A stretch of 64,000 bases of DNA from Physcomitrium patens (lineage: Eukaryota > Streptophyta > Bryopsida > Funariales > Funariaceae). The stretch spans positions 12,292,768-12,356,767 of the forward strand of contig NC_037260.1 in NCBI RefSeq assembly GCF_000002425.4, given 5' to 3'. Position numbers and translations under genes: made by a program. Shown here in pieces: positions 11,089-22,501 of this stretch (within the stretch, counting starts at the first letter, position 1; each line of letters starts with the position of its first letter). The notes under the pieces were generated by a model. It saw only the letters and a program-made list of their open reading frames with translations. It searched no databases and was not told the origin of the DNA.

Positions 11089-12177
11089 GTTCATATATAC
11101 AATATGTAATCAACTCATTTGCCAATTTTTTAACCATAAATCACCTAAAAATACTTATAAAGTCAAAATTGCATCTATGAAGCTTCTGAGAAGCTTTGTC
11201 TATAAGATATTATAAAATTTATTTATTTTTACTTACTTCTATCAACTTTTTCTTATCTTAGTAATTATTAGTATTGATATGTATGTCTATGGCAAATAGT
11301 TAACACAATATTTGTAAAGATAAGTTAATGGCATATTAATGTAGTTGAAAAAAATAACTAAACTTAAGAATATATTCCGTAGGCTAATGTCTAATACATA
11401 TCCTAAATAATAATATTTGATTGATTGAAATTCTAGGTTATCTTAAAATATTGCATTGAAAAACTTTAAGACATTTTATAATTTAAGAAGTAGTATTGTA
11501 TTTAATTACATGGTATGAAGCTACTTATAAAATATTAAAATGTCTTATCTCACATTCATCTATATATATATATATATATATATGCATAATTGATTCATAG
11601 ATGAAATAAGAATAGATGAGTGAATTGGATGTGTATTATGTAAGATTGGTGAATGAATTAGAATCTTTTGTTAGCTAGACACTCCTTGGCCTACTTTCTT
11701 ATATTATATAATTTTATAATTTTATATATTCATATAAATAAATAGATAAGAATTTTTTTAATTTTAAAAAAAAATCTGTAAGATTTATATAGTAACTTAA
11801 AAAGGTACACATGATTTCAAAGAATAAATAATAAGAAATATTAAATATATCAAAATTATAATAAAATAATTATATCTAATATCTATTTTTTTTCAAATGT
11901 AGAATCTTTAAATAACAAGGCCATAAAAACTAGTAGAATTTTATTTTTTTTCAACTTAATAAATAAATAAAATAAATAAATAAATAAATAAATAAACTGA
12001 TCTATTTTACTAACTTAAAAAAAATAGGTATTGAAAAGACCTTGCATATTCTTGATCTTTAACAAGTCATATTTATACAAGATATCCACCAAATCAACAA
12101 TATAAAGATATTATAGTTACTAATAGTTGGTGCTTACTTTTAGAGTGTATAAAAGTAATATAATATTAAGATATTTA

Positions 12178-12212
<35 letters not shown>

Positions 12213-12271
12213 AAAATTAGAATAGAAAATTTTACATAAGATCATCTCATAGAATATGAAAAAAATTATTA

Positions 12272-12312
<41 letters not shown>

Positions 12313-12786
12313 TATGTAAAAAATACAATTAAAAATCCACTAAGAGGTGCTAAGTACAATGTATAATAGGCTAAAACTTAGATCAAAGAAACAAAATTAG
12401 ACCTAAAAAATAAACATAAATAAAAATTTAAAAAATCTTTAAATAGAATAGATTTTTATTTATAAAGATTTATATTTTATATTCTAATTCATATTATAAA
12501 AGAAGGCCAAGTCTTTTGCAAATCATTTTTTGTTTAAAAAAATATTTGTGATAAGATGAATCTTTTTTTAAAAAAAATAAATTGAATAAAAATACTTTGT
12601 TTGAAAGGACCTTTAATCTGCAACCAATAGAACAAAAAACTTTAATATAGAGCCTTATTGCTTCCCATAATGCAAATAGCCAAAGTAGACTATAGGCCAG
12701 AAAACCAAGACTTGAAATTATAAAATAAGATAAATGTAGGATCATTCTATAGAAAACACAATTTAAACGAGGTCACTTTTCTTTAT
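11089..12786. other. AT-rich interval with TA microsatellites, no gene
   Basis: (TA)n runs lie at about 11562-11583, 12180-12208 and 12272-12311, and an (AATA)n run at about 11960-11995. Frames over the TA runs are artefacts of low complexity. Nothing else was recognised. Confidence 0.7.
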
Positions 12787-13420
12787 CACAATGTTGTTGT
12801 GTTGTAACACAACTATATGGTGAAAATATAATCAAAAATAAAATTTTAATTAATATCTAATTATTTTGATTCAATAATAATTTAAGATATTTAAATATGG
12901 CTTTTATAAAAGTCTCTTACTTTATTTTCTTGTCTTAATAGCTAATAGAATAAAAATTAGTTAGTAATTTTATCTTTTAGGCTATAGAAACTCTTTTACT
13001 ACCTTAGAAAGGCCATAAATTCATAAAAATAAGATAAAAGAGATAAATAATTAGTATAATTCACTCTAGGATTAAATTAAACATAGGATTGGGCTAAAAA
13101 ATCCCTAAGATAGGTTGAATTGATACTTAAAGGTCAATCATTTATATGACAGGATTGAACTTAAATCTCTAGCCACTAAAAAGGGTACCTAGGGTAAAAT
13201 ATGGGAGCATTCAAAGATTGTTAATTGAGATTGGTGAACTACCTTTAAGATTGTCCTAGAAGTATAAGACTTATTTTCATAGGATTTGGAATGCTTTTGA
13301 AATTATTGTTCAAAGTTCTAATTTGTATTAATAACTTTGGATTTATGTAATATAATTAAGGCTAGCATTCTTGGCTTAAAATTCAAGCTATATAATTATA
13401 AAAGTAATAAAACAATTGGA
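12787..13420 (+). repeat. Decayed LTR copy with well preserved start
   Basis: The start TGTTGTAACACAACTATATGG at about 12796 followed by GTGAAAATATAA matches the right arm at 2301 (TGTTGTAACACGAGTATCC, GTGAAAATATAA). The stretch just before it (AATGTTGTTG) resembles the spacer end GATGTCG. The body pairs with 8300-8873 in inverse orientation. The end is not identifiable. Confidence 0.6.
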
Positions 13421-13699
13421 ATTTATGTATGGTTGTAGTTACTAAAAAGAGTATATTTGAGCACTTTGTATTCGATTTTAAGCACTTTTGAATTAAAATT
13501 CAAATTAAATTTTTTTTATTTGGATGAAAATCATTAAGATTTTTTGAAAATTTATAAAATATAACTACACCTTTAACAACCAAGTCTCCAATACATGTTC
13601 AAACAAGACAATATATAATATAACAACATATTGTAGAAAATTCTTTATTTAATTGACTAGTTTAAGACATCTTGGTTATCATATTTTTAGATTGAATCT

Positions 13700-15009
13700 T
13701 GACTATTATAAGATTTATTGAAAATATATAAAAAACATAAAGAATAACTAGAAGAACTTGAAAAAAATTGGTGGCATAAACAAGAGAAAATAAAAGAAGC
13801 AACAAAGAAAAATAAAAAAGCCTGGAGAAAGCATGAAGAATAGAGATTGTATAAGGAAAGCAAGAAAATTGGTGAGGTATGCAACCTAACAGAGAAGGGT
13901 CGTTGTAAGTCTCAACTAACTTTTTTTTGTATCAATAGTACTAAATAATAGGATAAGAGTGGATGGACTTCTACAAAAAAAAGTAGATCTCAAAAGTTAC
14001 TCAGTATAGTAGAACAAGAGAGCTTGCCAAATTTTATAGAAAATATTATGAAAAGAATAGTACCCTCTCATGTATTATAATGATGGCAATTATAAAAAAT
14101 AAAAAATAAAAAATAAAAACAAAGAAAAATAAGATGGTGATTATCACCACTAAGAGATGGTTCTATTTGAAAGGGATAGAAGGAATAAAAAAAATAGATA
14201 TAAATGGTAAAAATTTTATGAAATATTAATTATATTATGTATAATTTATATAGGTAAAATAAATACTATATTTTAAAGCTTAAAAGCCAAGGGCATGATA
14301 GAAACTATTAATAAAGCCTTTGAGGTCTTTAACCTCAACAATATCTCTTCAAATGATGAAATTGACTTCAAATTCTTATGTCTTTTAGATAATGAAAGAA
14401 AAGAGAATAAATAAGACAAAGAGATGTTTTAAGATCCAAAATTGAATCTTTTAGTATTTATTTCTGATAGATATTTTTGCTTTAAATGTGAATTAGAAAA
14501 ATACTTAATTCAATGGTTAAAAGAGGATATGAAAACCACCATACTTGAGACTATTATTAAATTAGATGTTAATTTTGTTTAAGAATGAACTTCAATTGAA
14601 GTGTTCTATGTAGCTATTTTGAAAAAATGAAGAACTATCAAAAATGATTTTGGAATATTTAAGTTGCCTAATGATGAAAACCAGTTATTTAATAAAAATT
14701 ATTTGGACTTTGTTATTTTATACATTGACCAAATGGACATCAATAGTTTAGAATGGATATTATTAAGGGAAATTTCATCTTATAGATGTAAATTTTTTTT
14801 CAAGATTACATGATTTAAAATAGATGGTATGAAAGAATAAGTATGGAATTTCAAAGCCTTACATCACTAATGTCATCAAGATATATACTTAAGATTAGTC
14901 TAAAAAACTTAGATTTAAAAGAATAATTTATCCACAAGGTCAATAATTTCAACGACATACACAACATCATACAATTTCTCATGTTTAAGAAGAAGAATTT
15001 ATGAATAAC
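13700..15009 (+). pseudogene. Decayed coding sequence of unknown family, left part, cut by element E1
   Basis: Plus-strand frames read like a protein with stops mostly explainable as C-to-T changes. Pieces seen are EELEKNWWHKQEKIKEATKK and NLTEKGRCKSQLTFFCINST near 13750-13930. Near 14290-14800 they are GMIETINKAFEVFNLNNISS, RYFCFKCELEKYLIQWLKED and YLDFVILYIDQMDINSLEW. Frames shift several times. E1 then enters at 15010 with a 5-bp duplication, and coding-like text resumes at 22502. I do not recognise the family. A dead DNA transposon is one possibility, given the better preserved right part. Confidence 0.4.
15005..15009. repeat. Target-site duplication ATAAC, left copy of E1
   Basis: ATAAC directly precedes the LTR end at 15010 and recurs exactly at 22502-22506, directly after the other LTR. 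This fixes both borders of element E1. Confidence 0.9.
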
Positions 15010-15567
15010 TGTCAAAGACAAGAACATGATAAAAAAAAATAAACAAGCGAGACTTCTCTCATAGAAAGATGACAAAACCGAAATTACTTGATATGTATAT
15101 TAAGAAAGAAACTAGAATGGCTATTGCCAAAAGCCAACAAAGCTAGAGACCCCTGAAATTAGATTGGAAGCAAGAAAGGAGTTGACAAGAGTAAAGAAGG
15201 CTTCATTCTTGTCTTTATATATACTATCTAACTAGGGCCTACGTGGCGATGTTCTCTAGGACTTCCAATATGTGTTGACTTTATAGGATACATGCCTTGA
15301 CTTACAAGGTAAGTTTTTCTATGTGTGGACTATATAGTTATTTTGGTCTTCAAGCTAATAACATGTGTGGTACATGGCCAACTTGTTGACTACGTTTCTA
15401 ATCCAAAAAATCAATTAAAGACACCTATAAAGTCAAAGCAGTGTCTATAAAGCTTCTAAAAAGCTTCTATAGCAAATATTATAGAATTAATTTATTTTTT
15501 CCTATTTTTACTTACTTCTACCTATTTATACATGTAATAACTAGCTTATATGCATATGTCCATGATA
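15010..15567 (-). repeat. E1 3' LTR (558 bp)
   Basis: Aligns end to end with 21944-22501. On the minus strand it starts TATCATGGACATATGC, where intact copies have TGTCATGGACATA (see 55798), a G-to-A change in the terminal TG. It ends TTGTCTTTGACA. A purine-rich tract, AGAAAGGGGGATAA on the minus strand, lies directly upstream of the start and is the polypurine tract. Confidence 0.9.
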
Positions 15568-15569
15568 TT

Positions 15570-16180
15570 ATCCCCCTTTCTAGGAACAAGTTCCACGAGG
15601 AGTGGTCATCATATGTTGAGAAAGTCTATGATGCGACAAATTGTAATTGCAACATACTCTGATCTTTGTTCTCTTTGAAGATGATTGATAGGGCTTTTCA
15701 ACCATCGGTAGTGTCCCATACCAGGGCAGAAAGACCACCTAGTTATTTGATCATTGTTGAGGCCTTCATAACTTCCTTCAAATAAAACATTTGGAACACC
15801 ATCAAGAGTTGTTCCTACCTCTAGTAAAATCACCAAACATCGAGAGTCCCTTCTAAGGTTGTGATACCAAATGCGTTGTATCTTGCCATCTATTCGAGAT
15901 AGAACACGTCATCTTTGAAGATCTTTATCTCGATTGTGTCGTCTTGAAGGTTGTGATAATCATAATGTCTCATCCGACAGATCAGCAAACAAAGGTTCTT
16001 AAGTCAAATCTGCTAGTTGTTGGTTCTTCATCTCCTCAACGTCACAACTACAAAGAAGCTACAAACAAGGATTAAAAGTACAATGTTATCTTGCTTAGAT
16101 CTTGTTTCTTTTATAAATGAGATATTTATCTTGATTTTCATGGTTGTTGTCAATGAAAAGCCTCCATTACCTATGTTTTA
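15570..16180 (-). pseudogene. E1: C-terminal extension after the chromodomain
   Basis: Between chromodomain and 3' LTR about 600 bp remain. The best frame (15836-15609) reads EVGTTLDGVPNVLFEGSYEG, then LNNDQITRWSFCPGMGHYRW and EYVAITICRIIDFLNI. E3 has matching DNA at 24790-25020, so the segment is shared by the family and is not a chance insertion. Whether it was translated as the pol C-terminus or is 3' leader sequence is open. No known domain was recognised. Confidence 0.5.
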
Positions 16181-17240
16181 CTTGCAAGGCTTCCATGTAC
16201 GTTCACTAATATCATATCCGCACCAATGGACAAGATATTCCAATTTATTTTGGCGCCACCTTGAATCTAAGACTTCTTCCACTTCAGACTCTTCATTATT
16301 GTCTACTTCTCTAGAAGGAGGTGGAACTTGTCTTTTTCTTGGTATGTCTACTATCTTGTATGGTTCAAGAAGAGATACATAGAATATTGGATGGATTTTT
16401 ATTGACTCCGATAGCTATAAACGATATGCAATTGGATTGATTTGTGCAAAAATAAAAATTCGTCCAAGCATTCGAAAGTCCAACTTGTCACAGGGACGAG
16501 TGGTCTTGATATTGCGACGAAGTAATCATACCTTATCACCCATGTAGAATGATGGTTGTTCCTTTTGATAGACATCCGCATTGTCCTTTTGTTGTTCTTG
16601 AGCTTCTTTTAATTGTACCTTCATCGTTGCATGTAGCTCTAACAAATGAATTGCCAAATCTTTCGCAAGAGGATTATCAACTTTTGAAAAGTCAAAAGTA
16701 TCAAGTTGTAAATGATAACCATAATTAATAAAAAAAAAAATCTTTGTTTTGTAGAAAAATGTACTGTGTTATTGTAAGCATACTTTGCCAATAGTAAAAG
16801 AGTTATCCAATCAAACCTGATATAATATCTTTGGATAATCCATGATAGCGATAGATATTTTCAAGAAAGAGCTTAGTTGTTTCTTTACTTGTGATAGATT
16901 TTATACATGGTAAAAAATGTGCCATCTTGGTAAAACGACCTACTATCACGAATATAGAGTCATAAGAACCTGAGATTGGAAGATCTATGATGAAATCCAT
17001 AGAAATAAAAGACCTTGTTTGTTCTGGAATGGATAATGGCTGAAGAAGTCCGTAAGGTCGATGACGAGAAGTTTTTGATCTTGAGCAAACATCACAAGAT
17101 TGTACAAAATCTTTGACTGCTTTCCACATTTGTGGCCACCAAAAGTCTCTTGATATTAGTTCCAAAGTTTTATTATACCCAAAATGTCCTGCTGCTAGAA
17201 AGTCATGACGAGCTTGAAAACATATAATTGAGATTCACCT
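16180..17240 (-). pseudogene. E1: integrase and chromodomain, with an internal deletion
   Basis: The first part (17165-16803) reads SRDFWWPQMWKAVKDFVQSC and DVCSRSK, the end of the HHCC zinc-binding domain. It then reads SFISMDFIIDLP, the first catalytic Asp of the core. At about 16816 it jumps from KDIIS to the equivalent of ATTGGACAACTC in E2. About 165 bp holding the second Asp and the Glu are missing compared with 60213-60380. Further down come AEFAYNN-like text, a GPY/F-type region near 16500 (DKVWLLRRNIKT) and a chromodomain at about 16295-16186. The chromodomain reads EVEEVLDSRWRQNKLEYLVH followed by WCGYDISERTWKPC. Chromodomains of this class guide integration to heterochromatin. The integrase cannot be active. 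Confidence 0.85.
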
Positions 17241-17599
17241 TTTAGAACATATAGGTGTTCTTCAAAATATAATAGATTCTTCTTGAATTCAAAGTTGGAA
17301 GTATCATGAGACTTTGAAGGACTTTCCTTAATATCACAAATAAGAGGATTAGAAGACATACTTAATTGAACTTATTGAATGAAAGTTGAAACAATAATTA
17401 GTAATGATTTCATTGCTCGAAGATGAAGATGCTCTGGCTTCAAGAAAATTATCCGTTGTTGATCAAAAGCAGCATCTCTTTCCTTTGGTATAAGATAAGA
17501 TCACGTAGAGAGTGCATCTGACAAACCTTGTTGTTTTCCAAGTCGATAAGTGATGTTGAATTTGAATCTTGACAAAGACATACTCTAACATGCTTGGTG

Positions 17600-18550
17600 A
17601 CAATTCAAAATACGTATTGACATAAAATATTTAAGGTTCTTATGATCCATATAATTTGTGATTAGACTAGAAGCACCTTTTAGATAATGGTACTATTTTT
17701 GAAATGAATCTATGATTGCAAGAAGTTCTTTATTGTGAATTTCATAGTTGATCTTGACTGCTGAAATTTTTTTGGAATGAAAAGCTATTGAGTGAAGTTT
17801 ATCATCTGTTCCCAATTGTGATAATACGGCTTCCAAAATAAAGTTTGATGCATCTGTTTCCATAAAAAATAGTTTAGAAAAATCGATGCGAAACAAGATT
17901 AGTGCAAAAATAAAGATTGTCTTGAAAGCTTCAAATCCTACTTCTGCTTCTTGATTCCATTGAAGTTTGTCTTTGCAAGTTAAACGTGTAAGTAGAGCTG
18001 CAACTTAAGAGAAGTCTTTGATAAAGATCCGATAGTAGTTGGCGAATCTCAAAAAGCATTTGACATCTCTTACCATTTTTGAGATCTTCCAATCTATAAT
18101 AGTTTGAACTTTCTTAAGATCCATCATAAGTCCATCATTTGAAATGATGTATCCTAAGAAGTCGACTTGAGTAGTATGAAATACACACTTTTCTATCTTG
18201 GTATAGAGTCTCGCATCTCTTAGTTTTTATAGTACATGACGAATATGAAGTTCATATTTTTTTGGATTCTTAGAATAGATTAAGATGTCGTCTTAGTAAC
18301 AAACAACAAAGTCATCTAAAAACTCTTGGAAGAAATCATTTATTAGATATTGGAATGTTGTTGATACATTTCTAAGTCCAAAAAGCATGACGTTGTCGTA
18401 TTGTAAATGCTTACAGTATGTAAAAATTAGCTAAAATATGTTATATGTTGATAAATCTAGATGTGTGTTAGAGTGGCTAGTAGATTAAATTAAAAGAATT
18501 TGGTATAAGAAACTTTACTTTGTTTCTTTATTTCTTTTGATTTTGACATT

Positions 18551-18586
<36 letters not shown>

Positions 18587-20720
18587 ATCTAAATGTTTAG
18601 TATGAAGCCTTGGGAGAAGGTGGAAACCTAAGGATGAAAATCTAAACTAGTAGGAGGCTAATTGAAAGGGATGAAAGCAAGGCATGGTCGGATGAAGGCA
18701 AGGAATGGGAAACTTCATCCCTATTAGTCGAATACCATGTCCAATGGGCTTTGAGGAGGCTGCCTGCGACCTTAAGAAGGGTTTCGGTGATTTCAAAGAG
18801 GGCATTTGGAGATTACAAGCTAGGGTTGTAAAGTTTAGGATTTGGGGTACAATTTGTGTGCAAAAATTAGAGGATTTGGAGTTAGGGTGAAAAAGTTATA
18901 GCCGTTTGAAGTTAAGGTGTTTATTTAAGACATACTGTTACTCTTTTGAGAGTACGAGGAGTTTTACAGCAGCTTTTGAAGATCGGAAGGTGCGATTGGA
19001 ACGGCTATTTTAAGGCCTACATCTTTCATGAAATAATTATTTCTTTTGGATTTTATATGAAGGAGTTGTAAGGAGTTGAAGGTGGCGCTTCCAAATCAAA
19101 GGCAGTAAGTAAGCTATTTTATTTGTAGTAATGGTTGGAGCCATAACTTGAGTATTCGGATGAGTTTTTAGCTCAAACTTTTAGAGAATGTAAAATTTTG
19201 TGTTAAGAAGTTATACATACAAATTTCGTGGCATTTGAGCTTATATTTCGTGAGATATGAAGAAAATTGCACACGGATGTATAAAGACAAGGGTTTGAAG
19301 TGACTGTTAGAGTTTACAAGATATCTCAAGATCTCCAACGAATTTGCGGTTGAAATTTGTTGTAAAAGTTAATAAGAATACATCAAAATCTCTTGTAAAA
19401 TTTGAGTTTGTTTGGACGGTCAGATTAGGAGATATGAAGTGTTAAAGTTCGGAAAAATCTCCACATAAGAATAAACTAGGTTTTAGAAGATTTTATCATA
19501 TTTTGGAAGTTGTGGGTTAGTTGAGGATTGTGTATTTGGTGTAATTACTCAAAAGGGAAAAATTATATATAAATTTAGGACTTTCTTTATTTTCAAGCTT
19601 GATTGAATAATTAGTGACAGCCAAAAGTCCAGCATTTTCTTGAGGCAAACTCTCTCTACCCCGACAATGTTGTATTCAAAATATCCATACCTTGTTCAAA
19701 ACGTAGTCTTCTATTCATCTCCTTCTTTGATGCGTACCAAATTATATGCTCCCTGTAGATCTATTTTTGTATAGATCTTAGTTTGATTTAACTGATCAAA
19801 GAGTCTAGATAACAAAGGTAGCGAGTACCTATTTTTGATAGTAATTTTGTTGAGTCTTCAATAATCGACACTCATCTGCAATGATCCATCTTTTTTCTTC
19901 ACAAATAAAATTGGAGCTCCTGCTAGAGATTTGAAATGGCATATGAAGTTTTTAGCCAAATTCTCTTCAATATATTCCTTGAATTTTGCCAACTCATTTT
20001 GAGATAAATTATAGATTGGTCCAAATGGCGGTTGTGCTCCTTCTTGAAGGTCAATTGAGTAGTCATATGAACGATGTTTTGAAAGAATATCTACATTCTT
20101 TTTCTCAAATACATCTTAAAAATCTTGATATTGGCATGGAATGCCACTTAAAGTCTTTCCATCAATAAAAACAGGTGTGGCATAAATGACACAAGGTGAT
20201 CCTTCTTTTGTTGCATGTAAGAAAGCTCTTGTATCTATAAATATAGGTTTAATTATACTAGACTTATGACTTTCTACTTGATTAACTATGCTCTTAGTTA
20301 TACTTTTAGAAAAGTCAAGACTACGAGAAGTCTAATCTATTTTAGAGTTATATTTTTCTAGCCATGATAAACCTAAAATGATTAGACTAGAAAAAAATCT
20401 AATGATATTAAATATTATAAAGCTACTATGATCATTAGTTGCTATTTCTATAGGAAAGATTTCATGAGTAACATCTCCTTAAGACAACAGATGACTATAT
20501 ATGACTTCTACATGAACACGTTTAGTTTTCTTCACTAAAAATATACTATGTCTTTTAACAAATTCTTCATCTAAGAAACATGTTGAAGCTCTTGAATCTA
20601 GTAAGGCACAGGCTTTGTGATGTTTAGATTGTAAAAAAATATTTATCGTAAAATATGGAGAGGGTTCAAAGGAGAGGATATGACCTTCACTAGGCATTGT
20701 ACACGGTTCTAGCCACACAA
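17600..20720 (-). pseudogene. E1: protease, reverse transcriptase and RNase H, split by a solo LTR
   Basis: Protease is near 20718-20479: CALLDSRASTCFLDEEFVKR, with the catalytic D-S-G triad changed to D-S-R (GGA to AGA). Reverse transcriptase starts near 19990. Visible motifs are [49 protein letters not shown] and TRYGYFEYN at 19680. There it is cut by the solo LTR, and it resumes at 18393. The polymerase box reads VVCY-stop-DDILIY (about 18288-18299), so the YxDD motif has a stop. The palm/thumb part continues with QVDFLGYIISNDGLMMDLKK. RNase H at 17896-17693 reads METDASNFILEAVLSQLGTD and YEIHNKELLAIIDSFQ, keeping the Asp of TDAS. Many stops are single transitions from Gln, Arg or Trp. Confidence 0.9.
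18394..19666. mobile_element. Solo LTR (1273 bp) nested in the E1 reverse transcriptase
   Basis: The E1 reading breaks at 18393 and resumes at 19667; E2 (58600-58650) and E3 (30545-30570) are continuous there. The insert starts TGTCGTATTGTAAATGC and ends CTACCCCGACA, so TG...CA. The flanks are ACGT on the left and ATGT on the right, a 4-bp duplication with one C/T difference; a 5-bp reading (GTTGT) fits equally well. It carries a (TA)n run at about 18551-18584 and a non-coding body related to 3650-5036. A single LTR without internal region points to LTR-LTR recombination after insertion. Orientation is not certain. Confidence 0.88.
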
Positions 20721-21735
20721 TTCCTATTGTAGCTAGATAAATTTATTTTCTAACATGCTATCTTCTTTGATCGCCGTACTCTTCATTTTATAGTTGTGTC
20801 ACTTCTTTAGGCAATGTTGAGCAGTGTGCTTAGGTTCTCCATAATATAAGTACAATCCTTCCTAATGACGACGAGTCTTTTCTTGCTCAATAAGAAGTTT
20901 AAAACGCACCGCATCAATTTGCATATCTTCTACTTTCAAATATATGTGTTGAAGAGATATTGTTGTTGCTATTGAATTATAATAACATTGAGGTCCACTT
21001 GTACGATTCTCAAATTAAAATTCAAAAAGATGATTGTCACACTTCATAGCAAAATCAATTGCTTGATTCAATGCTTGAGGATCAATTAAGTTGAGCATTA
21101 ATTTTTTTACCTCATATTGTAATCCATAGAAAAATTGGCTAATAAGTGCAACATCATCCCACTTGATATCAGTTACAAGTTGTCAAAATTATGAAGCATA
21201 CAACGTTACTAATCGATTGCTTTGTCACAAAATACGGATCTTATTCATTGCAATACAAATTGCATCATATTTTCTAAACATGGGTCAAAACTCTACCAAA
21301 AAAGCCTTTAAATTATCCAATATTGGATCTCGTTGCTCAAGAAAAGATAAAAACCATGATAATGCTGAGCCTAAAAGAAGAGTATCAATGAATCTAACTT
21401 GCGATCCTAGAGTTGGATAGCTTTGGAGTTTAAGTTCAATCACAAGTTGTATTTGATTGATAAATCCTCGAAACTTGGATCTGGTGCCATCAAACTTCTT
21501 CGGTAGGATAATTCTTGGTTCTCTAACACTAAAAGGGCATTCCACCATAGGAGAAGGGACATGATTTGGTGCAGATATTGAAGTAGCTTCAATCATTTCT
21601 ATATCTTCACTTCCTACCAATCTTGTTGTTCTTTGTCGTGGTAAATTGATTTGATGTATAGCAAGCATTAACTCCCTCAATTGTTCTTGCATTTGTACCA
21701 TTGTACTCTTCATTTCAGCAAGTTTTGTCAAGATA
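20721..21735 (-). pseudogene. E1: gag with broken zinc knuckle and lost start codon
   Basis: The longest frame (21731-21285) reads EMKSTMVQMQEQLRELMLAI, then LVGSEDIEMIEATSISAPNH and FDGTRSKFRGFINQIQLVIE, a retrotransposon gag of the type seen in E2 (56583). E2 starts with ATG at the matching place, where E1 has TTG. After a TGA at 21285-21287 gag text continues (KCDNHLFEF, QIDAVRFKLLIEQEKT). It reaches a zinc knuckle near 20870-20820, read as LYLYYGEPKHTAQHC. The two first Cys of the CCHC box are Tyr (TGT or TGC to TAT or TAC). Gag would package element RNA into particles; this copy cannot. Confidence 0.85.
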
Positions 21736-21906
21736 ATACTTAGAAAAGAGAAGATGTCTAATATCGCTCAAGACAAATAGAAGAGAAGACTTAAGAACAA
21801 AGAAAATACTTAGGACTATATCAATTTAGAAGACGGTAATCTGCAACTTCTAATATGCTTATGTCTTATCAAGAAAAAAGGGTAATCCACTCTTAATTAA
21901 GATTAG

Positions 21907-21920
21907 ACAAAGCTCTGATA
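21907..21920 (-). other. E1 primer-binding-site-like sequence
   Basis: On the minus strand TATCAGAGCTTTGT matches the core of the plant initiator-tRNA-Met primer site (TGGTATCAGAGC). It starts 23 bases inside the LTR end instead of the usual 0-5. The same sequence at the same distance follows the E2 LTR (56394), so the spacing is a family trait. Confidence 0.6.
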
Positions 21921-21943
21921 TTGAAAGTGTACTCTTGTTAATC

Positions 21944-22501
21944 TATCAAGGACAAAAACATGATAAAAACAAATAAACAAGTGAGACTTCTCTCAAAAAA
22001 AGATGACAAAATAGAAATAAGTTGATATGTATATTAAGAAAGAAACTAGAATGGCTATTCTCAAAAGTCAAAAAAGCTAGAGACTCCTGAAACTAGACTG
22101 GAAGCAAGAAAGGAATTGACAAGCGTAAAGAAGGCTTCATTCTTGTCTCTATATATACTATTTAACTAGGGCCTACATGGCGATGTTCTATACGACCTCC
22201 AATATGTGTTGACTTTGTAGGACACATGCCTTGACTTACAAGGCTATTTTTTCTACGTGTGGACCACATAGTTAGCTTGGTCTTCAAGCTAACAACATGT
22301 GTGGCATATGGCTAACTTGTTGACCACGTTTCTAATCCAAAAATTCAATTAAAGTCACCTATAAAGTCAAAGCAGCATCTATAAAGCTTCTAGAAAGCTT
22401 CTATGGCAAATACTATAAAATTAATTTACTTTTATCTAATTTTACTTACTTCTACCTATTTATATATGTAATTATTGGCTTACATGCATATGTCCGTGAC
22501 A
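21944..22501 (-). repeat. E1 5' LTR (558 bp)
   Basis: Same length and sequence as 15010-15567 with scattered transitions. On the minus strand it starts TGTCACGGACATATGC and ends TTGTCCTTGATA, where the final CA is decayed to TA. Followed on the plus strand by ATAAC (22502-22506), the second target duplication. Confidence 0.9.

Larger units (their letters stand above)
15010..22501 (-). mobile_element. E1: full-length Ty3/gypsy chromovirus, decayed, carrying a nested solo LTR
   Basis: Two 558-bp LTRs (15010-15567 and 21944-22501) bracket gag, protease, reverse transcriptase, RNase H, integrase and a chromodomain in that order on the minus strand. ATAAC target duplications lie on both sides. 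Total length is 7492 bp. Removing the nested solo LTR (18394-19666) leaves about 6.2 kb. Stop codons throughout, a lost gag start codon, a DSG-to-DSR protease site and an integrase deletion make it non-autonomous. The chromodomain places it among the chromoviruses. Such elements copy themselves through an RNA and integrate by means of their integrase. Confidence 0.93.

Noticed and set aside
12120..12359. Frame of 79 codons with alternating Ile/Tyr
   Set aside because: It is the translation of two TA microsatellites.
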